Assembly: GCF_900104185.1 (NCBI RefSeq)
Contig: NZ_FNIZ01000016.1
Span: forward strand, 34,545-98,544
Reading direction: 5' to 3'
Length of the DNA: 64,000 bases
Source of the DNA: Halobacillus aidingensis
GTDB taxonomy: Bacteria > Bacillota > Bacilli > Bacillales > Halobacillaceae
Position numbers and translations under genes: made by a program. Under the pieces are notes generated by a model. It was not told the DNA's origin. It worked only from the letters and a program-made list of their open reading frames with translations, and made no database searches. How positions within the stretch are numbered: the first letter of the stretch is position 1; each line of letters begins with the position of its first letter. Below are positions 27,225 through 35,962 of this stretch, piece after piece.

Positions 27225-29120
27225 TCATTCTTCCTCTACTCCTTCAATAATCAAGGAAAGCTCTTCCCACCGCTCCATCTTGGCTTCCAATTCGGATTCG
27301 GCTTCATCTTTTTCCTTTGAAAGTTCCTGGACACGATCGTAGTTCGTCGCTTCTGCCGCGAGCTGCTCATCAAGAAGCTCAACCCTCTCCTCCAAAGCGG
27401 AGATTTCGTCTTCAATCGTCTCCCATTCCTGCTTCTCTCGATAGGATAACTTACGTTTTCGATTCGCACGGCGTGTATCTTCCTGAGTGGAAGGCTTCTT
27501 GTTTACCTGTTCCACTTTCTTCTCATCTTTTCTTTTCTCAAGATATTCCGTGTAATTGCCGTAAAACTTCCGGATATCTCCATCTTCTTCAAAAGCTAAC
27601 AGACGATCAACCACACGATCCAAGAAATAACGGTCGTGTGAAACAGTGATGACGACACCTGGGAACTGTTCCAAGTAGTCCTCAAGCACACTCAGCGTCT
27701 CCGTATCCAGGTCGTTGGTCGGTTCGTCTAAGAAAAGAACATTCGGTTCGCTCATCAGAACCCTAAGCAAATACAAACGGCGGCGTTCTCCTCCAGAAAG
27801 ACGCTTAATATACGTCCACTGCTGCGGCCGCGGGAATAAGAAACGCTCAAGCATCTGTTCTGCTGTAATTTCATCCCCCTCGGCTGTCGTAATGACTTCC
27901 GCTACTTCTTTGATATATTCAATGACTTTCAGACTTTCATCAAGCTCTCCATGGTCCTGTGTGTAATAGCCTATTTTAACGGTCGAACCGATGTGGACAC
28001 TTCCGGTTTTCGGTTGAATGCGTTCAGCCATGATGTTCAGCAACGTTGTTTTGCCTGATCCATTCGGGCCAATGATTCCGAGTCTTTCTCCCGGCACGAC
28101 AAGGTAATCTAAATCATCGATGAGCGGTTGATCTCCAAAACTGTGCGTGATTCCCTCTAACTCTATGACCTGGTTTCCTAATCGCGTAGAACCGATCGCC
28201 ATATCCACATTTTCCTTCTTCGTATCAAAGGTTTCTTCCTTCATAGCTTCCACGCGTTGTTTACGAGCTTTTTGTTTCGTCGTTCTCGCTTTCACACCAG
28301 CTTTCAACCAGGCCAGCTCTCTACGTAGCGTGTTTTGGTGCTTTTGTTCAGCCTGACGCTCCCATTCTTCTCTTTCCGCTTTTTTTTCGAGGAATGTTTC
28401 ATAGTTTCCCTCATAAATATACAAGCGACTCTTGTCTAGTTCATAAATCAAATTCGTCACACGATTCAAAAAGTATCTATCGTGCGTGACGACGATGAGT
28501 GATCCTCTATAGGAAGCTAAATACTCTTCCAGCCACTCAATGGTTTCATTATCAAGATGGTTCGTAGGCTCATCCAGCAACAGCAAGTCAGCCGGCTGGA
28601 TCAGGGCTTTCGCAATGGCAATCCTTTTTTTCTGTCCTCCAGAAAGTTCGCTGATCTTCTTATCGAAAAACTCGATCCCCAACTTGGATAGAACCGTTTT
28701 GGCCACCGTGTTAGCTTCCCAGGCCCCTTTTTCATCCATCTTTTGCTGAAGGTCCAGCATACGTTCCTGGACTTGTGGATCCTCCGGATGAGCTGCTAAG
28801 TCTAATAGAACTTTTTCATAGGCTCTCATGACAACCATAATCTCCGCATCACCGTGATAGATTTGCTCAAGAACTGTATTGCTCTCATCTAATTCCGGTT
28901 CCTGCGGCAAATATTCCACCGTGAAGTCCTTCGCGTGATCCATATCCCCTGAATCTCCACTCTCTAAGCCTGCGAGAATTTTCATAAGTGTGGATTTCCC
29001 TGTACCATTCACTCCAATCAGGCCGATCCGTTGTTGATTGGATATCGTGAAAGTGAGGTCGTCGAAGAGATCTTTATCTCCATAACTTTTACTCAATTGA
29101 TTGACTGATAGTAAACTCAT
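27225..29120 (-). CDS. ABC-F family ATPase (Uup/YfmR-like)
   Basis: Soluble ATPase of 631 residues with two ABC domains and no membrane part. The first has GVNGTGKST, LSGGQKKR and LLLLDEPTNHLD; the second has GPNGSGKTT, LSGGERRR and LFLDEPTNDLD. The basic linker between them (about residues 235-310, WLKAGVKARTTKQKARKQR) and the C-terminal coiled coil of about 90 residues are typical of Uup/YfmR proteins. Such proteins act on ribosomes, relieving stalls. The ATG at 29120 is preferred over 29129 because the AAAGGA abuts the earlier one. Confidence 0.9.
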   Translation of the reverse strand: MSLLSVNQLSKSYGDKDLFDDLTFTISNQQRIGLIGVNGTGKSTLMKILAGLESGDSGDMDHAKDFTVEYLPQEPELDESNTVLEQIYHGDAEIMVVMRAYEKVLLDLAAHPEDPQVQERMLDLQQKMDEKGAWEANTVAKTVLSKLGIEFFDKKISELSGGQKKRIAIAKALIQPADLLLLDEPTNHLDNETIEWLEEYLASYRGSLIVVTHDRYFLNRVTNLIYELDKSRLYIYEGNYETFLEKKAEREEWERQAEQKHQNTLRRELAWLKAGVKARTTKQKARKQRVEAMKEETFDTKKENVDMAIGSTRLGNQVIELEGITHSFGDQPLIDDLDYLVVPGERLGIIGPNGSGKTTLLNIMAERIQPKTGSVHIGSTVKIGYYTQDHGELDESLKVIEYIKEVAEVITTAEGDEITAEQMLERFLFPRPQQWTYIKRLSGGERRRLYLLRVLMSEPNVLFLDEPTNDLDTETLSVLEDYLEQFPGVVITVSHDRYFLDRVVDRLLAFEEDGDIRKFYGNYTEYLEKRKDEKKVEQVNKKPSTQEDTRRANRKRKLSYREKQEWETIEDEISALEERVELLDEQLAAEATNYDRVQELSKEKDEAESELEAKMERWEELSLIIEGVEEE

Positions 29121-29189
29121 TCCGCTCATTCCTTTTACTGAATATCTCTGTCCATCATATCACATATGCAAGTGTGAAGACTGATGTAG

Positions 29190-29336
29190 CGATTCGGACC
29201 TCGTTTGGCGCGATTCGGACCTCGTTTGGCGCGATTCGGACCTCGTTTGGCGCGATTCGGACCTCGTTTGGCGCGATTCGGACCTCGTTTGGCGCGATTC
29301 GGACCTCGTTTGGCGCGATTCGGACCTCGTTTGGCG
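29190..29336. repeat. Tandem array D1: seven perfect 21-bp units
   Basis: Seven head-to-tail copies with no differences and the shared core TTTGGCGCGATTCGG. The array lies between the start of the ABC-F gene and the end of the alanine symporter gene. All six frames stay open because 21 is a multiple of three; the frames encode 7-residue repeats such as SFGAIRT and have no ribosome site, so they are not genes. A hairpin follows at once (29338-29368). Array D2 at 52.5 kb is related in sequence. Confidence 0.9.
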
Positions 29337-29337
29337 C

Positions 29338-29368
29338 GGACGGGCATCCTATAAATGGATGCCCGTCC
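29338..29368. other. Hairpin ending array D1
   Basis: Perfect inverted repeat GGACGGGCATCC / GGATGCCCGTCC with a 7-base loop directly after the seventh unit. It has no strong T run. Its core resembles the hairpin after array D2. Confidence 0.75.
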
Positions 29369-29379
29369 ACGCCATAAGA

Positions 29380-29415
29380 AAAACAGCCTCTGGAACGAAA
29401 TCCTGAGGCTGTTTA
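29380..29415 (-). terminator. Terminator of the alanine symporter gene
   Basis: Hairpin AAACAGCCTC / GAGGCTGTTT a few bases past the stop codon, with T residues on the minus strand. Confidence 0.8.
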
Positions 29416-29421
29416 TGTTTG

Positions 29422-30843
29422 TTATCCTTGTTCTTTCTCCGAGGATTGATCTCTTCTCCAGTATTCCATCCCGTCGACACCCGGGAGATGATCTTGATAA
29501 AAGACCGGATCTTTTCCTGCTTTCTTTTGCTTACGATAATCTTTCAATGCAGCATAAGCTACAGATGACAATCGGAAAATAGCATACAAGTTAATCAACG
29601 CCATGATCCCCATCGTCAAGTCAGCTAGTGACCATACAAGACCAAACTCCGCAATCGCACCGAACATGACCATAAGCAGCACAGCCACTCGGTAAATAAA
29701 GATGGCTGATTTGCTCGTTTTGATGAATTCTATGTTCGTCTCCCCATAGTAATAGTTTCCGATGATCGAACTGAATGCGAAAAGGAAGATCGCTACAGCA
29801 ATAAAATTAGCCGCCCATGCACCGAGTTCAGATTCAAACGCTTCCTGGGTCAGTTGAATTCCATCAAGGTCTGTGCCTACATAATCTCCGGCAAATAGAA
29901 TGATGACGGCAGTGGCACTACAAATAAGTAAGGTATCGGTGAATACACCCAATGTCTGAATCAAACCTTGTTTGACAGGGTGCGTAACTTCAGATGTAGC
30001 GGCTGCGTTTGGCGCACTACCCATACCTGCTTCGTTGGAGAACAATCCACGTTTGATTCCAATTAAAATCATACCACCAAACGTACCCCCAGCCACTTCA
30101 CGAAAACCGAAAGCACCAGCGAAAATTTGCCCGAACATCGTTGGCACCTGTCCGATATTCACAACTAGAACGTATGCAGCAAGGATGATATAGAAAATAG
30201 CCATAATCGGAATGATAAACTGAGTCACTTGAGCAATTCGTTTTAAACCACCAAATATAATAAGAGCAACAATAAAGGTAAGAATTCCTCCAAGAAGCCA
30301 TTTGTCCATATTAAAGGAATTCTCAAAAGCTAGACGAATCGTATTGGATTGCACGGAGCTGAAAACTAACCCGTACGTAAACGTAATGGTTATCGCAAAA
30401 ACAATACCAAGCCCTCTGTTCTTCAACCCTTTTTCAATATAATAGGCAGGGCCACCTCGATACTGATTTTTTTCAGGAACTTTGTAGATTTGTGCAAGAG
30501 TACTCTCAATAAAGCTTGACGCTCCTCCAAGAATAGCTACAATCCACATCCAGAAAACGGCGCCGGGACCACCGACCGTAATCGCAGCGGCAACCCCTGC
30601 CAAGTTTCCCGTACCGACACGTGAAGCGGTACTAATGGCAAAAGCCTGGAACGGAGAAGTTCCTTTTTTGCCCTCAGCAGAAATGGATCGCTTATCAAAG
30701 AGAACACGAAACATTTCTGGTATGTATGTAAACTGGGCAAAGTTCAGTTTGATCGAAAACCATAATCCTAAACCGAGCAAGGCGGCAACAAGAATGGTCC
30801 CCCACATCCAGTCGTTCAGAAAAGTAAGTATATCTTCCACCAT
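29422..30843 (-). CDS. Sodium/alanine symporter (AGCS family)
   Basis: Membrane symporter of 473 residues, importing alanine or glycine with sodium. Family segments are ASRVGTGNLAGVAAAITVGGPGAVFWMW near the N-terminus and RGLFSNEAGMGSAPNAAA in the middle. About ten membrane helices are visible. The ATG at 30843 is preceded by GAGAGGTGAAGG; an upstream in-frame start is poorer. B. subtilis AlsT is a likely family match. It is transcribed alone and its promoter lies next to repeat E5. Confidence 0.9.
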   Translation of the reverse strand: MVEDILTFLNDWMWGTILVAALLGLGLWFSIKLNFAQFTYIPEMFRVLFDKRSISAEGKKGTSPFQAFAISTASRVGTGNLAGVAAAITVGGPGAVFWMWIVAILGGASSFIESTLAQIYKVPEKNQYRGGPAYYIEKGLKNRGLGIVFAITITFTYGLVFSSVQSNTIRLAFENSFNMDKWLLGGILTFIVALIIFGGLKRIAQVTQFIIPIMAIFYIILAAYVLVVNIGQVPTMFGQIFAGAFGFREVAGGTFGGMILIGIKRGLFSNEAGMGSAPNAAATSEVTHPVKQGLIQTLGVFTDTLLICSATAVIILFAGDYVGTDLDGIQLTQEAFESELGAWAANFIAVAIFLFAFSSIIGNYYYGETNIEFIKTSKSAIFIYRVAVLLMVMFGAIAEFGLVWSLADLTMGIMALINLYAIFRLSSVAYAALKDYRKQKKAGKDPVFYQDHLPGVDGMEYWRRDQSSEKEQG

Positions 30844-30983
30844 AACCTTCACCTCTCTAAGTATTATTTTCCATTTTAAGTCATTTCCCATAATCGCTTA
30901 CAAACAAACACACAACTACAAGAACTCAACTATTTTACCATATATGTTCCCCACCCTCTACTTCCTATATCATACAACCCATC

Positions 30984-31558
30984 ATTCCACTGAAGCTCCC
31001 TTTTCTGGAAGACTCAGTTTCGAGACTTTTGTGTGAGTTTAGGGGCTGCGGGAAAAGGTTCGCTTTCCATGGGGCGGGCGGTGATCCTCCTCAGGCTACG
31101 CCTTCCGGGGTCTCACCTGTCCCACACGTCCCATAGGAGTCTCACCGTTTCCCTCCGCCCCTTTGCCATATAAGTGTCTCGAAACCACTTCCAGAATAAG
31201 CTGCTTTTATGCACATGGTAATTGGAGGGGAAGGAACTCCTAAGGATGCTATTCTGGATACGAAAAGCTTGTTATAGAGCGCTTTATGCTTATAACACCA
31301 GGATATTGGAAGGCACCCTCCCACAGGAAAGGGGTTCGTTTCTCACCTTCATGGAATGGGGTGGTTGGGAAGCTGCGAGACTCCCGCGGGAATGGATTGA
31401 CTGGCGAGACCCCACAGTGCGAAGCACGAGGAGGCTTGCCGTCATCCCCGCAGGAAAGCGAGTAGCTTCCCAACCACCCCTGACGCTCCACACGACAAAC
31501 GAACCCCGAAAAGTCTCGAAACTGAGTCTTCCACAATTCTGCCATATAGTTTAATAGA
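30984..31558. repeat. Bipartite intergenic repeat, copy E5 (module B + inverted module A)
   Basis: About 575 bp. Its B module (31006-31192) differs from the B module of E1 at only two positions over about 200 bp. Module A (about 31300-31532, inverted) has GGGGTTCGTTT / AAACGAACCCC. Edges: CCACTGAAGCTCCCTTTTCTGG and ACAATTCTGCCATATAGTTTAATA. It occupies the gap between the divergent alanine symporter and ferric-binding protein genes, upstream of the Fur-controlled promoter. Confidence 0.85.
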
Positions 31559-31607
31559 GTATTAAAACCACCTAATAGTCTAAATGAAAAAAATTCTCAA
31601 TATTCGC

Positions 31608-31635
31608 TTGACTTCTTTGCTCAATCTATTAGAAT
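31608..31635 (+). promoter_or_regulatory. Promoter of the ferric iron operon
   Basis: A -35 TTGACT and a -10 TAGAAT with a 16-bp spacer. The predicted start lies just before the Fur box. Confidence 0.72.
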
Positions 31636-31646
31636 TGAATCTGGAA

Positions 31647-31661
31647 TGAAAATCATTATCA
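31647..31661 (+). promoter_or_regulatory. Fur box of the ferric iron operon
   Basis: TGAAAATCATTATCA agrees at 13 of 15 positions with the TGATAATTATTATCA Fur consensus and overlaps the predicted transcript start. Iron-loaded Fur would block transcription here. Confidence 0.8.
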
Positions 31662-31699
31662 ATGATTAATAAAATTTTTACATAAGAGGTGGAAAGAAC

Positions 31700-32812
31700 A
31701 TGAGAAACAAATGGTTTTTAATGAGCTTCATCCTTATCCTTTCTATGTTCGTGCTCGCTGCTTGCGGCGGAGACGATCAGGAAGAAGCAACAGACTCAAA
31801 TGAAGAAGAAACAACAAACACAGAAGAAAATAGCGAAGAAAATGCGTCAGAAGAAACTGGCGGAGAGGTCAATCTATATACTGGCCGCCACTATGACACA
31901 GACCAGGAGCTTTACGACAAGTTCGAAGAAGAAACAGGTATTAAAGTGAATGTGATTGAAGGAAAAGACGATGAATTGATTGCTCGTCTTGACCGTGAAG
32001 GCGAAGCTTCTGAAGCCGACCTTTTAATTACAGCTGATGCTGGACGTCTGCACCGCGCAAAATCCCAAGACCTTTTGCAACCCATTGAAAGTGATGTACT
32101 AAGTGAAAACATTCCGGAAAAATTCCGTGATGAAGACAACAATTGGTTTGGATTGACAAAACGTGCTCGTGTCATTGCTTACCACAAAGAACGCGTAAAT
32201 GAAGAAGACATTCAAACTTACATGGACCTAACAAAAGATGAATTCCAGGACAAAGTCTTAATTCGTTCATCTTCTAACATTTACAACCAGTCCCTTGTCG
32301 CTTCTATGATTGCAACAGAAGGTGAAGAAGCTGCGAAAGAATGGGCACAGGGCATCGTAGATAACATGGCTCGTGACCCTCAAGGTGGAGACCGCGACCA
32401 GGCGAAAGCTGTGGCTGCCGGTGAAGGTGATGTTGCCGTTATGAACACTTACTACCTTGGAAAAATGTTGAATTCTGAAGACGAAGAAGAAGTCAAAGTT
32501 GCTGAGCAATTAGGAATCATGTTCCCTAACCAGGACACGACTGGTACTCACGTTAATATCAGCGGCGTAGGTGTGACAGCGAGCAGTCAAAACACGGAAA
32601 ACGCTCAGAAATTCATTGAGTACCTTTCCAAAGAGGAAGCACAGAAACAATTCGCTGAAGCGAACTATGAATACCCAGTCAACCCTAATGTAGAGCCTTC
32701 TGAGCTTCTGCAAAGCTGGGGTGAGTTCAAAGAGCAGGACATTCGTCTGAATGAACTTGGTGAGAACAACGACCGTGCCATTCAAATCATGAATGAAGTC
32801 GGTTGGAAATAA
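31700..32812 (+). CDS. Ferric iron ABC transporter substrate-binding lipoprotein
   Basis: Iron-binding lipoprotein (370 residues) of the FbpA/FutA type. The signal peptide ends in the lipobox VLAAC, followed by a very acidic linker of about 35 residues. The mature domain starts EVNLYTGRHYDTDQELYDKF, with the tyrosine of the FutA-type NLYTGRHY motif, and includes GGDRDQAKAVAAGEGDVAVMNTYYLG, the typical ferric ligand segment with paired tyrosines. GAGGTGG precedes the ATG. It sits behind a Fur box and before a terminator, with permease and ATPase genes downstream. Confidence 0.92.
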   Translation: MRNKWFLMSFILILSMFVLAACGGDDQEEATDSNEEETTNTEENSEENASEETGGEVNLYTGRHYDTDQELYDKFEEETGIKVNVIEGKDDELIARLDREGEASEADLLITADAGRLHRAKSQDLLQPIESDVLSENIPEKFRDEDNNWFGLTKRARVIAYHKERVNEEDIQTYMDLTKDEFQDKVLIRSSSNIYNQSLVASMIATEGEEAAKEWAQGIVDNMARDPQGGDRDQAKAVAAGEGDVAVMNTYYLGKMLNSEDEEEVKVAEQLGIMFPNQDTTGTHVNISGVGVTASSQNTENAQKFIEYLSKEEAQKQFAEANYEYPVNPNVEPSELLQSWGEFKEQDIRLNELGENNDRAIQIMNEVGWK

Positions 32813-32822
32813 TAAGCCTTCT

Positions 32823-32857
32823 AACCGCATCATGCCTCCCATGATGCGGTTTTTTCT
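32823..32857 (+). terminator. Terminator after the ferric binding-protein gene
   Basis: Hairpin ACCGCATCATG / CATGATGCGGT followed by a T run. It would let the binding protein be made in excess over the permease. Confidence 0.85.
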
Positions 32858-32869
32858 ATACAAAACAGT

Positions 32870-32884
32870 TGAGAACTGTTATCA
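32870..32884 (+). promoter_or_regulatory. Possible second Fur box before the permease gene
   Basis: TGAGAACTGTTATCA agrees at 12 of 15 positions with the Fur consensus and lies just after the terminator, where a second promoter for permease and ATPase would be expected. Confidence 0.5.
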
Positions 32885-32894
32885 TTAAAGCGGA

Positions 32895-32944
32895 CTCAAC
32901 CTTGAATGAAGAAAGCTCACCGGCTTTTTTCATTCAAGGCTGAG
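32895..32944 (+). other. Long inverted repeat between the iron transport genes
   Basis: Arms CTCAACCTTGAATGAA and TTCATTCAAGGCTGAG pair at 15 of 16 positions around an inner AAAGC / GCTTT hairpin. It ends 20 bases before the permease start and has no T run beyond the outer arm. It may affect translation or mRNA stability. Confidence 0.6.
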
Positions 32945-32964
32945 CGATTGGTAGGATAAAGGAC

Positions 32965-34614
32965 GTGTCACGCTTGAATTTGTTACGTAAGCTTCCTGGA
33001 TATATGAATATATGGTCGATCCTCAGTCTAGCGATTGTCATCTTGATTCTCATTCCCAACGTGACTATCCTATTCAACTTCTTTACTCAAAAAGCGGAAA
33101 ACTGGAATCACATCCAGGAATACATCTTGCCGGATCTATTAAAAAATACCGGCTTGCTCATTGTTTTCACAGGGATATTAACCATCATCATCGGCACGAG
33201 TTTAGCATGGATCGTATCGGCTTATGACTTTCCTATGAAAAAGTTCTTTAAATGGGCGCTGATTTTACCACTGGCGATTCCCCCCTACATTGCAGGTTAC
33301 ACATACAATGGAATCTTGAACTATACTGGCGTCATTCAAACGACATTAAGAAACAACTGGGGCATTGAGGTGGATCAAGTCTACTTCAACATTCTAAACC
33401 TGCCGGGGGCCGTCTTTATATTTACGCTCTTTCTCTTTCCATATGTGTACACAATCACAAGAGCTTTTCTAGCTAACCAGTCCGCATCACTCATTGAAAA
33501 TGCCAGGCTCCTCGGCCGCTCTCCGGTAGATATCTTTTTCAGGGTGGTCCTCCCTATTTCCCGTGGGGCAATTGTCGGAGGCGTGAGCCTTGTGCTCTTG
33601 GAAGTATTGAATGACTATGGGGTTGTCCAATATTTTGGTGTACCGACTTTCAGTACAGCGATTTTTCAAACATGGTTTGGGATGAATGATCTCAATTCAG
33701 CCATCAAATTATCGGCGACCCTCATGTTTATCGTCTTTGCCATCCTTACTTTAGAAAAAGTGCTCCGCGGCCGTAAAAAATATGCATCGACAACGGCTAA
33801 AGCTCGCCCTCTCCACCCTACTCGATTACAAGGTTGGAAGGCATGGGGAGCTTTTGGATACTGTTTGTTTATTTTCTTATTAGGGTTTCTTATCCCATTC
33901 GTCCAACTCGTCGACTGGATGTTGTTAACTTTTGAAAAAATCGCGTCACCCGAATTTACGACACTCATATGGAATTCACTTCTTGTCTCTTTCGTTGGTG
34001 CCTTATTGATCGTCTTGTTCGCTGTAATTATTGGTAACTTTGCCAGAATGCATCAGAGCGCATTATCAAAATCCGCAGCAAAAGTGACGATCTTAGGGTA
34101 TTCCATTCCGGGAGCCGTCATCGCGGTCGGGATCAGTACCGTTTTCATTGGTTTAGATAGTGGTCTTTCACGTTTTTATGAGGCTACCGGCTTGGAAAGC
34201 CGCCTATTCTTGAGTACGAGCTTGATCATCTTAATTTCTGCGTACATCATTCGCTTCCTTGCGATTGGATACAATTCCATCGAATCAGGTTTTGATAAAA
34301 TCGGAAATAAGTACACGGAAGCTTCAAGGATGCTCGGCTTGAACATGACACGCACCTTTTTCAAGGTCGATTTGAAAATGATCAAAGCCCCGCTCATCAG
34401 TGGGTTTCTGCTTGCTTTTATCGAAATCATCAAAGAATTGCCTCTCACCTTGATTTTGCGTCCGTTTAACTTTGGAACGCTATCGACGAATGCCTTTAAG
34501 TACGCGAGTGACGAGCAGATTCATGAGGCGGCTCTTGCCTCCATCATCATCGTTGTCATCAGTGCCATTGCCGTTTTTGTTTTCCATCAAGTTTTAGAAA
34601 AGGAGTCGAATTGA
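32965..34614 (+). CDS. Ferric iron ABC transporter permease (FbpB-like fused dimer)
   Basis: Membrane permease of 549 residues made of two repeated six-helix halves, as in the FbpB family. Each half has an ABC-ATPase contact (EAA) loop: ENARLLGRSPVDIFFRVVLPI near residue 180 and EASRMLGLNMTRTFFKVDLKM near residue 450. It starts with GTG at 32965 behind AGGATAAAGG. The stop is one base before the ATPase start. It works with the binding protein upstream and the ATPase downstream to import ferric iron. Confidence 0.92.
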   Translation: MSRLNLLRKLPGYMNIWSILSLAIVILILIPNVTILFNFFTQKAENWNHIQEYILPDLLKNTGLLIVFTGILTIIIGTSLAWIVSAYDFPMKKFFKWALILPLAIPPYIAGYTYNGILNYTGVIQTTLRNNWGIEVDQVYFNILNLPGAVFIFTLFLFPYVYTITRAFLANQSASLIENARLLGRSPVDIFFRVVLPISRGAIVGGVSLVLLEVLNDYGVVQYFGVPTFSTAIFQTWFGMNDLNSAIKLSATLMFIVFAILTLEKVLRGRKKYASTTAKARPLHPTRLQGWKAWGAFGYCLFIFLLGFLIPFVQLVDWMLLTFEKIASPEFTTLIWNSLLVSFVGALLIVLFAVIIGNFARMHQSALSKSAAKVTILGYSIPGAVIAVGISTVFIGLDSGLSRFYEATGLESRLFLSTSLIILISAYIIRFLAIGYNSIESGFDKIGNKYTEASRMLGLNMTRTFFKVDLKMIKAPLISGFLLAFIEIIKELPLTLILRPFNFGTLSTNAFKYASDEQIHEAALASIIIVVISAIAVFVFHQVLEKESN

Positions 34615-34615
34615 T

Positions 34616-35338
34616 ATGTACGTTCAAATCAAAGATCTCTGTTTCGGTTATAAAAACGCAAAGAATTTGACGATCCACCATTTCAACCTCGATATCGAAC
34701 AAGGAGAGATCATCTCCATTCTTGGTGAAAGTGGCAGTGGAAAAAGCACCGTGCTGCGCCTTTTGTGTGGTCTTGAGACACCTTCCAAGGGAACCATAAA
34801 AATCGGCAGCCAGACGATGACCGATGAACGGACGTTTGTCCTCCCTGAAAAAAGAGGCATTGGCATGGTATTCCAGGACTATGCTCTATTCCCTCATATG
34901 ACGGTTTATGAAAATGTTCAATTCGGATTAAAGAATTGGAAAAGAAAAGAAAGAAAGAATCGCGTGCATGAAGTGCTTGAACTTGTGAATATGAGCAGCT
35001 ATGCAAAAAGATATCCCCACGAATTAAGTGGTGGACAGCAGCAGCGAATCGCTCTTGCCCGCTCCCTAGCACCGGAGCCTTCCCTACTTCTATTGGATGA
35101 ACCGTTCAGTAATTTGGATGCAGACCTCCAAATCAAAATCAGAAGTGAATTGAAAGAAATCATCAAACAAACAGGCACGACTTCTATTTTCGTGACTCAC
35201 GATCGAGAAGACTCGAGAGCCATTGCAGATCGTATTATTACTATGAGAGACGGAGCTGCCCACGATTGGGATTCCCTTTGTACTACGACCCGTCTTGAAG
35301 AAGAGCAACGTCAACCAGAGCTCGTTCGGCTCAAATAA
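34616..35338 (+). CDS. Ferric iron ABC transporter ATP-binding protein, short form
   Basis: ATPase of 240 residues with Walker A GESGSGKST, Q-loop FQDYALFP, signature LSGGQQQR, Walker B LLLLDEPFSNLD and H-loop VTHD. FbpC-type proteins are usually about 340 residues with a C-terminal TOBE domain, which is absent here. The tail after ITMRDG (AAHDWDSLCTTTRL) does not look like the normal GKIxQIGTPEELY continuation, whereas a shifted frame reads PTIGIPFVLRP, so an old frameshift is possible. The ATPase core is intact. GGAGTCG precedes the ATG. Confidence 0.87.
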   Translation: MYVQIKDLCFGYKNAKNLTIHHFNLDIEQGEIISILGESGSGKSTVLRLLCGLETPSKGTIKIGSQTMTDERTFVLPEKRGIGMVFQDYALFPHMTVYENVQFGLKNWKRKERKNRVHEVLELVNMSSYAKRYPHELSGGQQQRIALARSLAPEPSLLLLDEPFSNLDADLQIKIRSELKEIIKQTGTTSIFVTHDREDSRAIADRIITMRDGAAHDWDSLCTTTRLEEEQRQPELVRLK

Positions 35339-35340
35339 AG

Positions 35341-35378
35341 AAAAGCTTGGCTACCTATAAGGGCAGCCAAGCTTTTTT
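35341..35378. terminator. Bidirectional terminator
   Basis: Hairpin AAAAGCTTGGCT / AGCCAAGCTTTT between the converging ATPase and thioesterase genes. Confidence 0.88.
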
Positions 35379-35898
35379 AGCAATCACGTTTCCAAGGAAG
35401 GCTAGTACCAAACTTCTCAGCAAGCTCCTTGGATTCTTTCCTTCTGTTTTTCCTGTGTTCATGGCGCTTCTGCGCGTTCTCATGCAGCCACTTTTCTTCG
35501 TCTGATTCAGGGTACACCCCTGGAACCGGCGATGGTTCATTCTTCTCATCCACGGCTACCATGGATAAGAAAGCGGTCGTACAAACCTTTCTTTCTCCAG
35601 TCAAAAGGTTCTCGGTCGTTGCTTTGACGAACACTTCCATGGACGTATTATGTGTCCATGTGACGAATGCCTCGAGGCAAATGGTGTCTCCCTCAAAAAC
35701 CGGCTGCAGGAAATCGACAGAATCTGTAGACGCCGTCACGACCGGCTTTCTGGCATGTCTGACAGCTGCAATCGCTGCTACATCATCAATATGTGCCATT
35801 AATTTGCCACCGAACAACGTTCCATGACTATTGGTATCTGGTGGTAAAACGTGTGAACTTTTTACTGTTAATGAATCGATACAAGGTTTTGCTTCCAT
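35377..35898 (-). CDS. Acyl-CoA thioesterase, hotdog fold
   Basis: Cytoplasmic hydrolase of 173 residues that splits acyl-CoA to free acid and CoA. The hotdog core shows PPDTNSHGTLFGGKLMAHIDDVAAIAA with the conserved NxxGTLFGG and MD/HID pattern, followed by ASTDSVDFLQPVFEGD. A basic/acidic helical tail follows (RKNRRKESKELAEKF). It resembles B. subtilis YkhA. The ATG at 35898 has GAGG upstream; the long upstream in-frame extension only overlaps the histidine kinase gene in another frame and is not real. Confidence 0.9.
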   Translation of the reverse strand: MEAKPCIDSLTVKSSHVLPPDTNSHGTLFGGKLMAHIDDVAAIAAVRHARKPVVTASTDSVDFLQPVFEGDTICLEAFVTWTHNTSMEVFVKATTENLLTGERKVCTTAFLSMVAVDEKNEPSPVPGVYPESDEEKWLHENAQKRHEHRKNRRKESKELAEKFGTSLPWKRDC

Positions 35899-35962
35899 CC
35901 TGTATTCCTCACTTCCATATGGAATCGTTCTCTGCCTTCTATTATACCATGTTTGGTATTTC

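Noticed and set aside
29190..29336. CRISPR array at the 21-bp repeats
   Set aside because: The units are directly adjacent with no spacers, and there are no cas genes.
29135..29377. Long frames made of SFGAIRT or RAKRGPN heptads in array D1 (and the equivalent in D2)
   Set aside because: A 21-bp repeat without stop codons leaves all frames open; there is no start signal or neighbour support.
30984..31558. Repeat elements as simple transcription terminators
   Set aside because: Most neighbouring genes already have their own compact T-tract terminators, several copies lie in divergent gaps where no transcript ends, and the elements lack terminal T runs.
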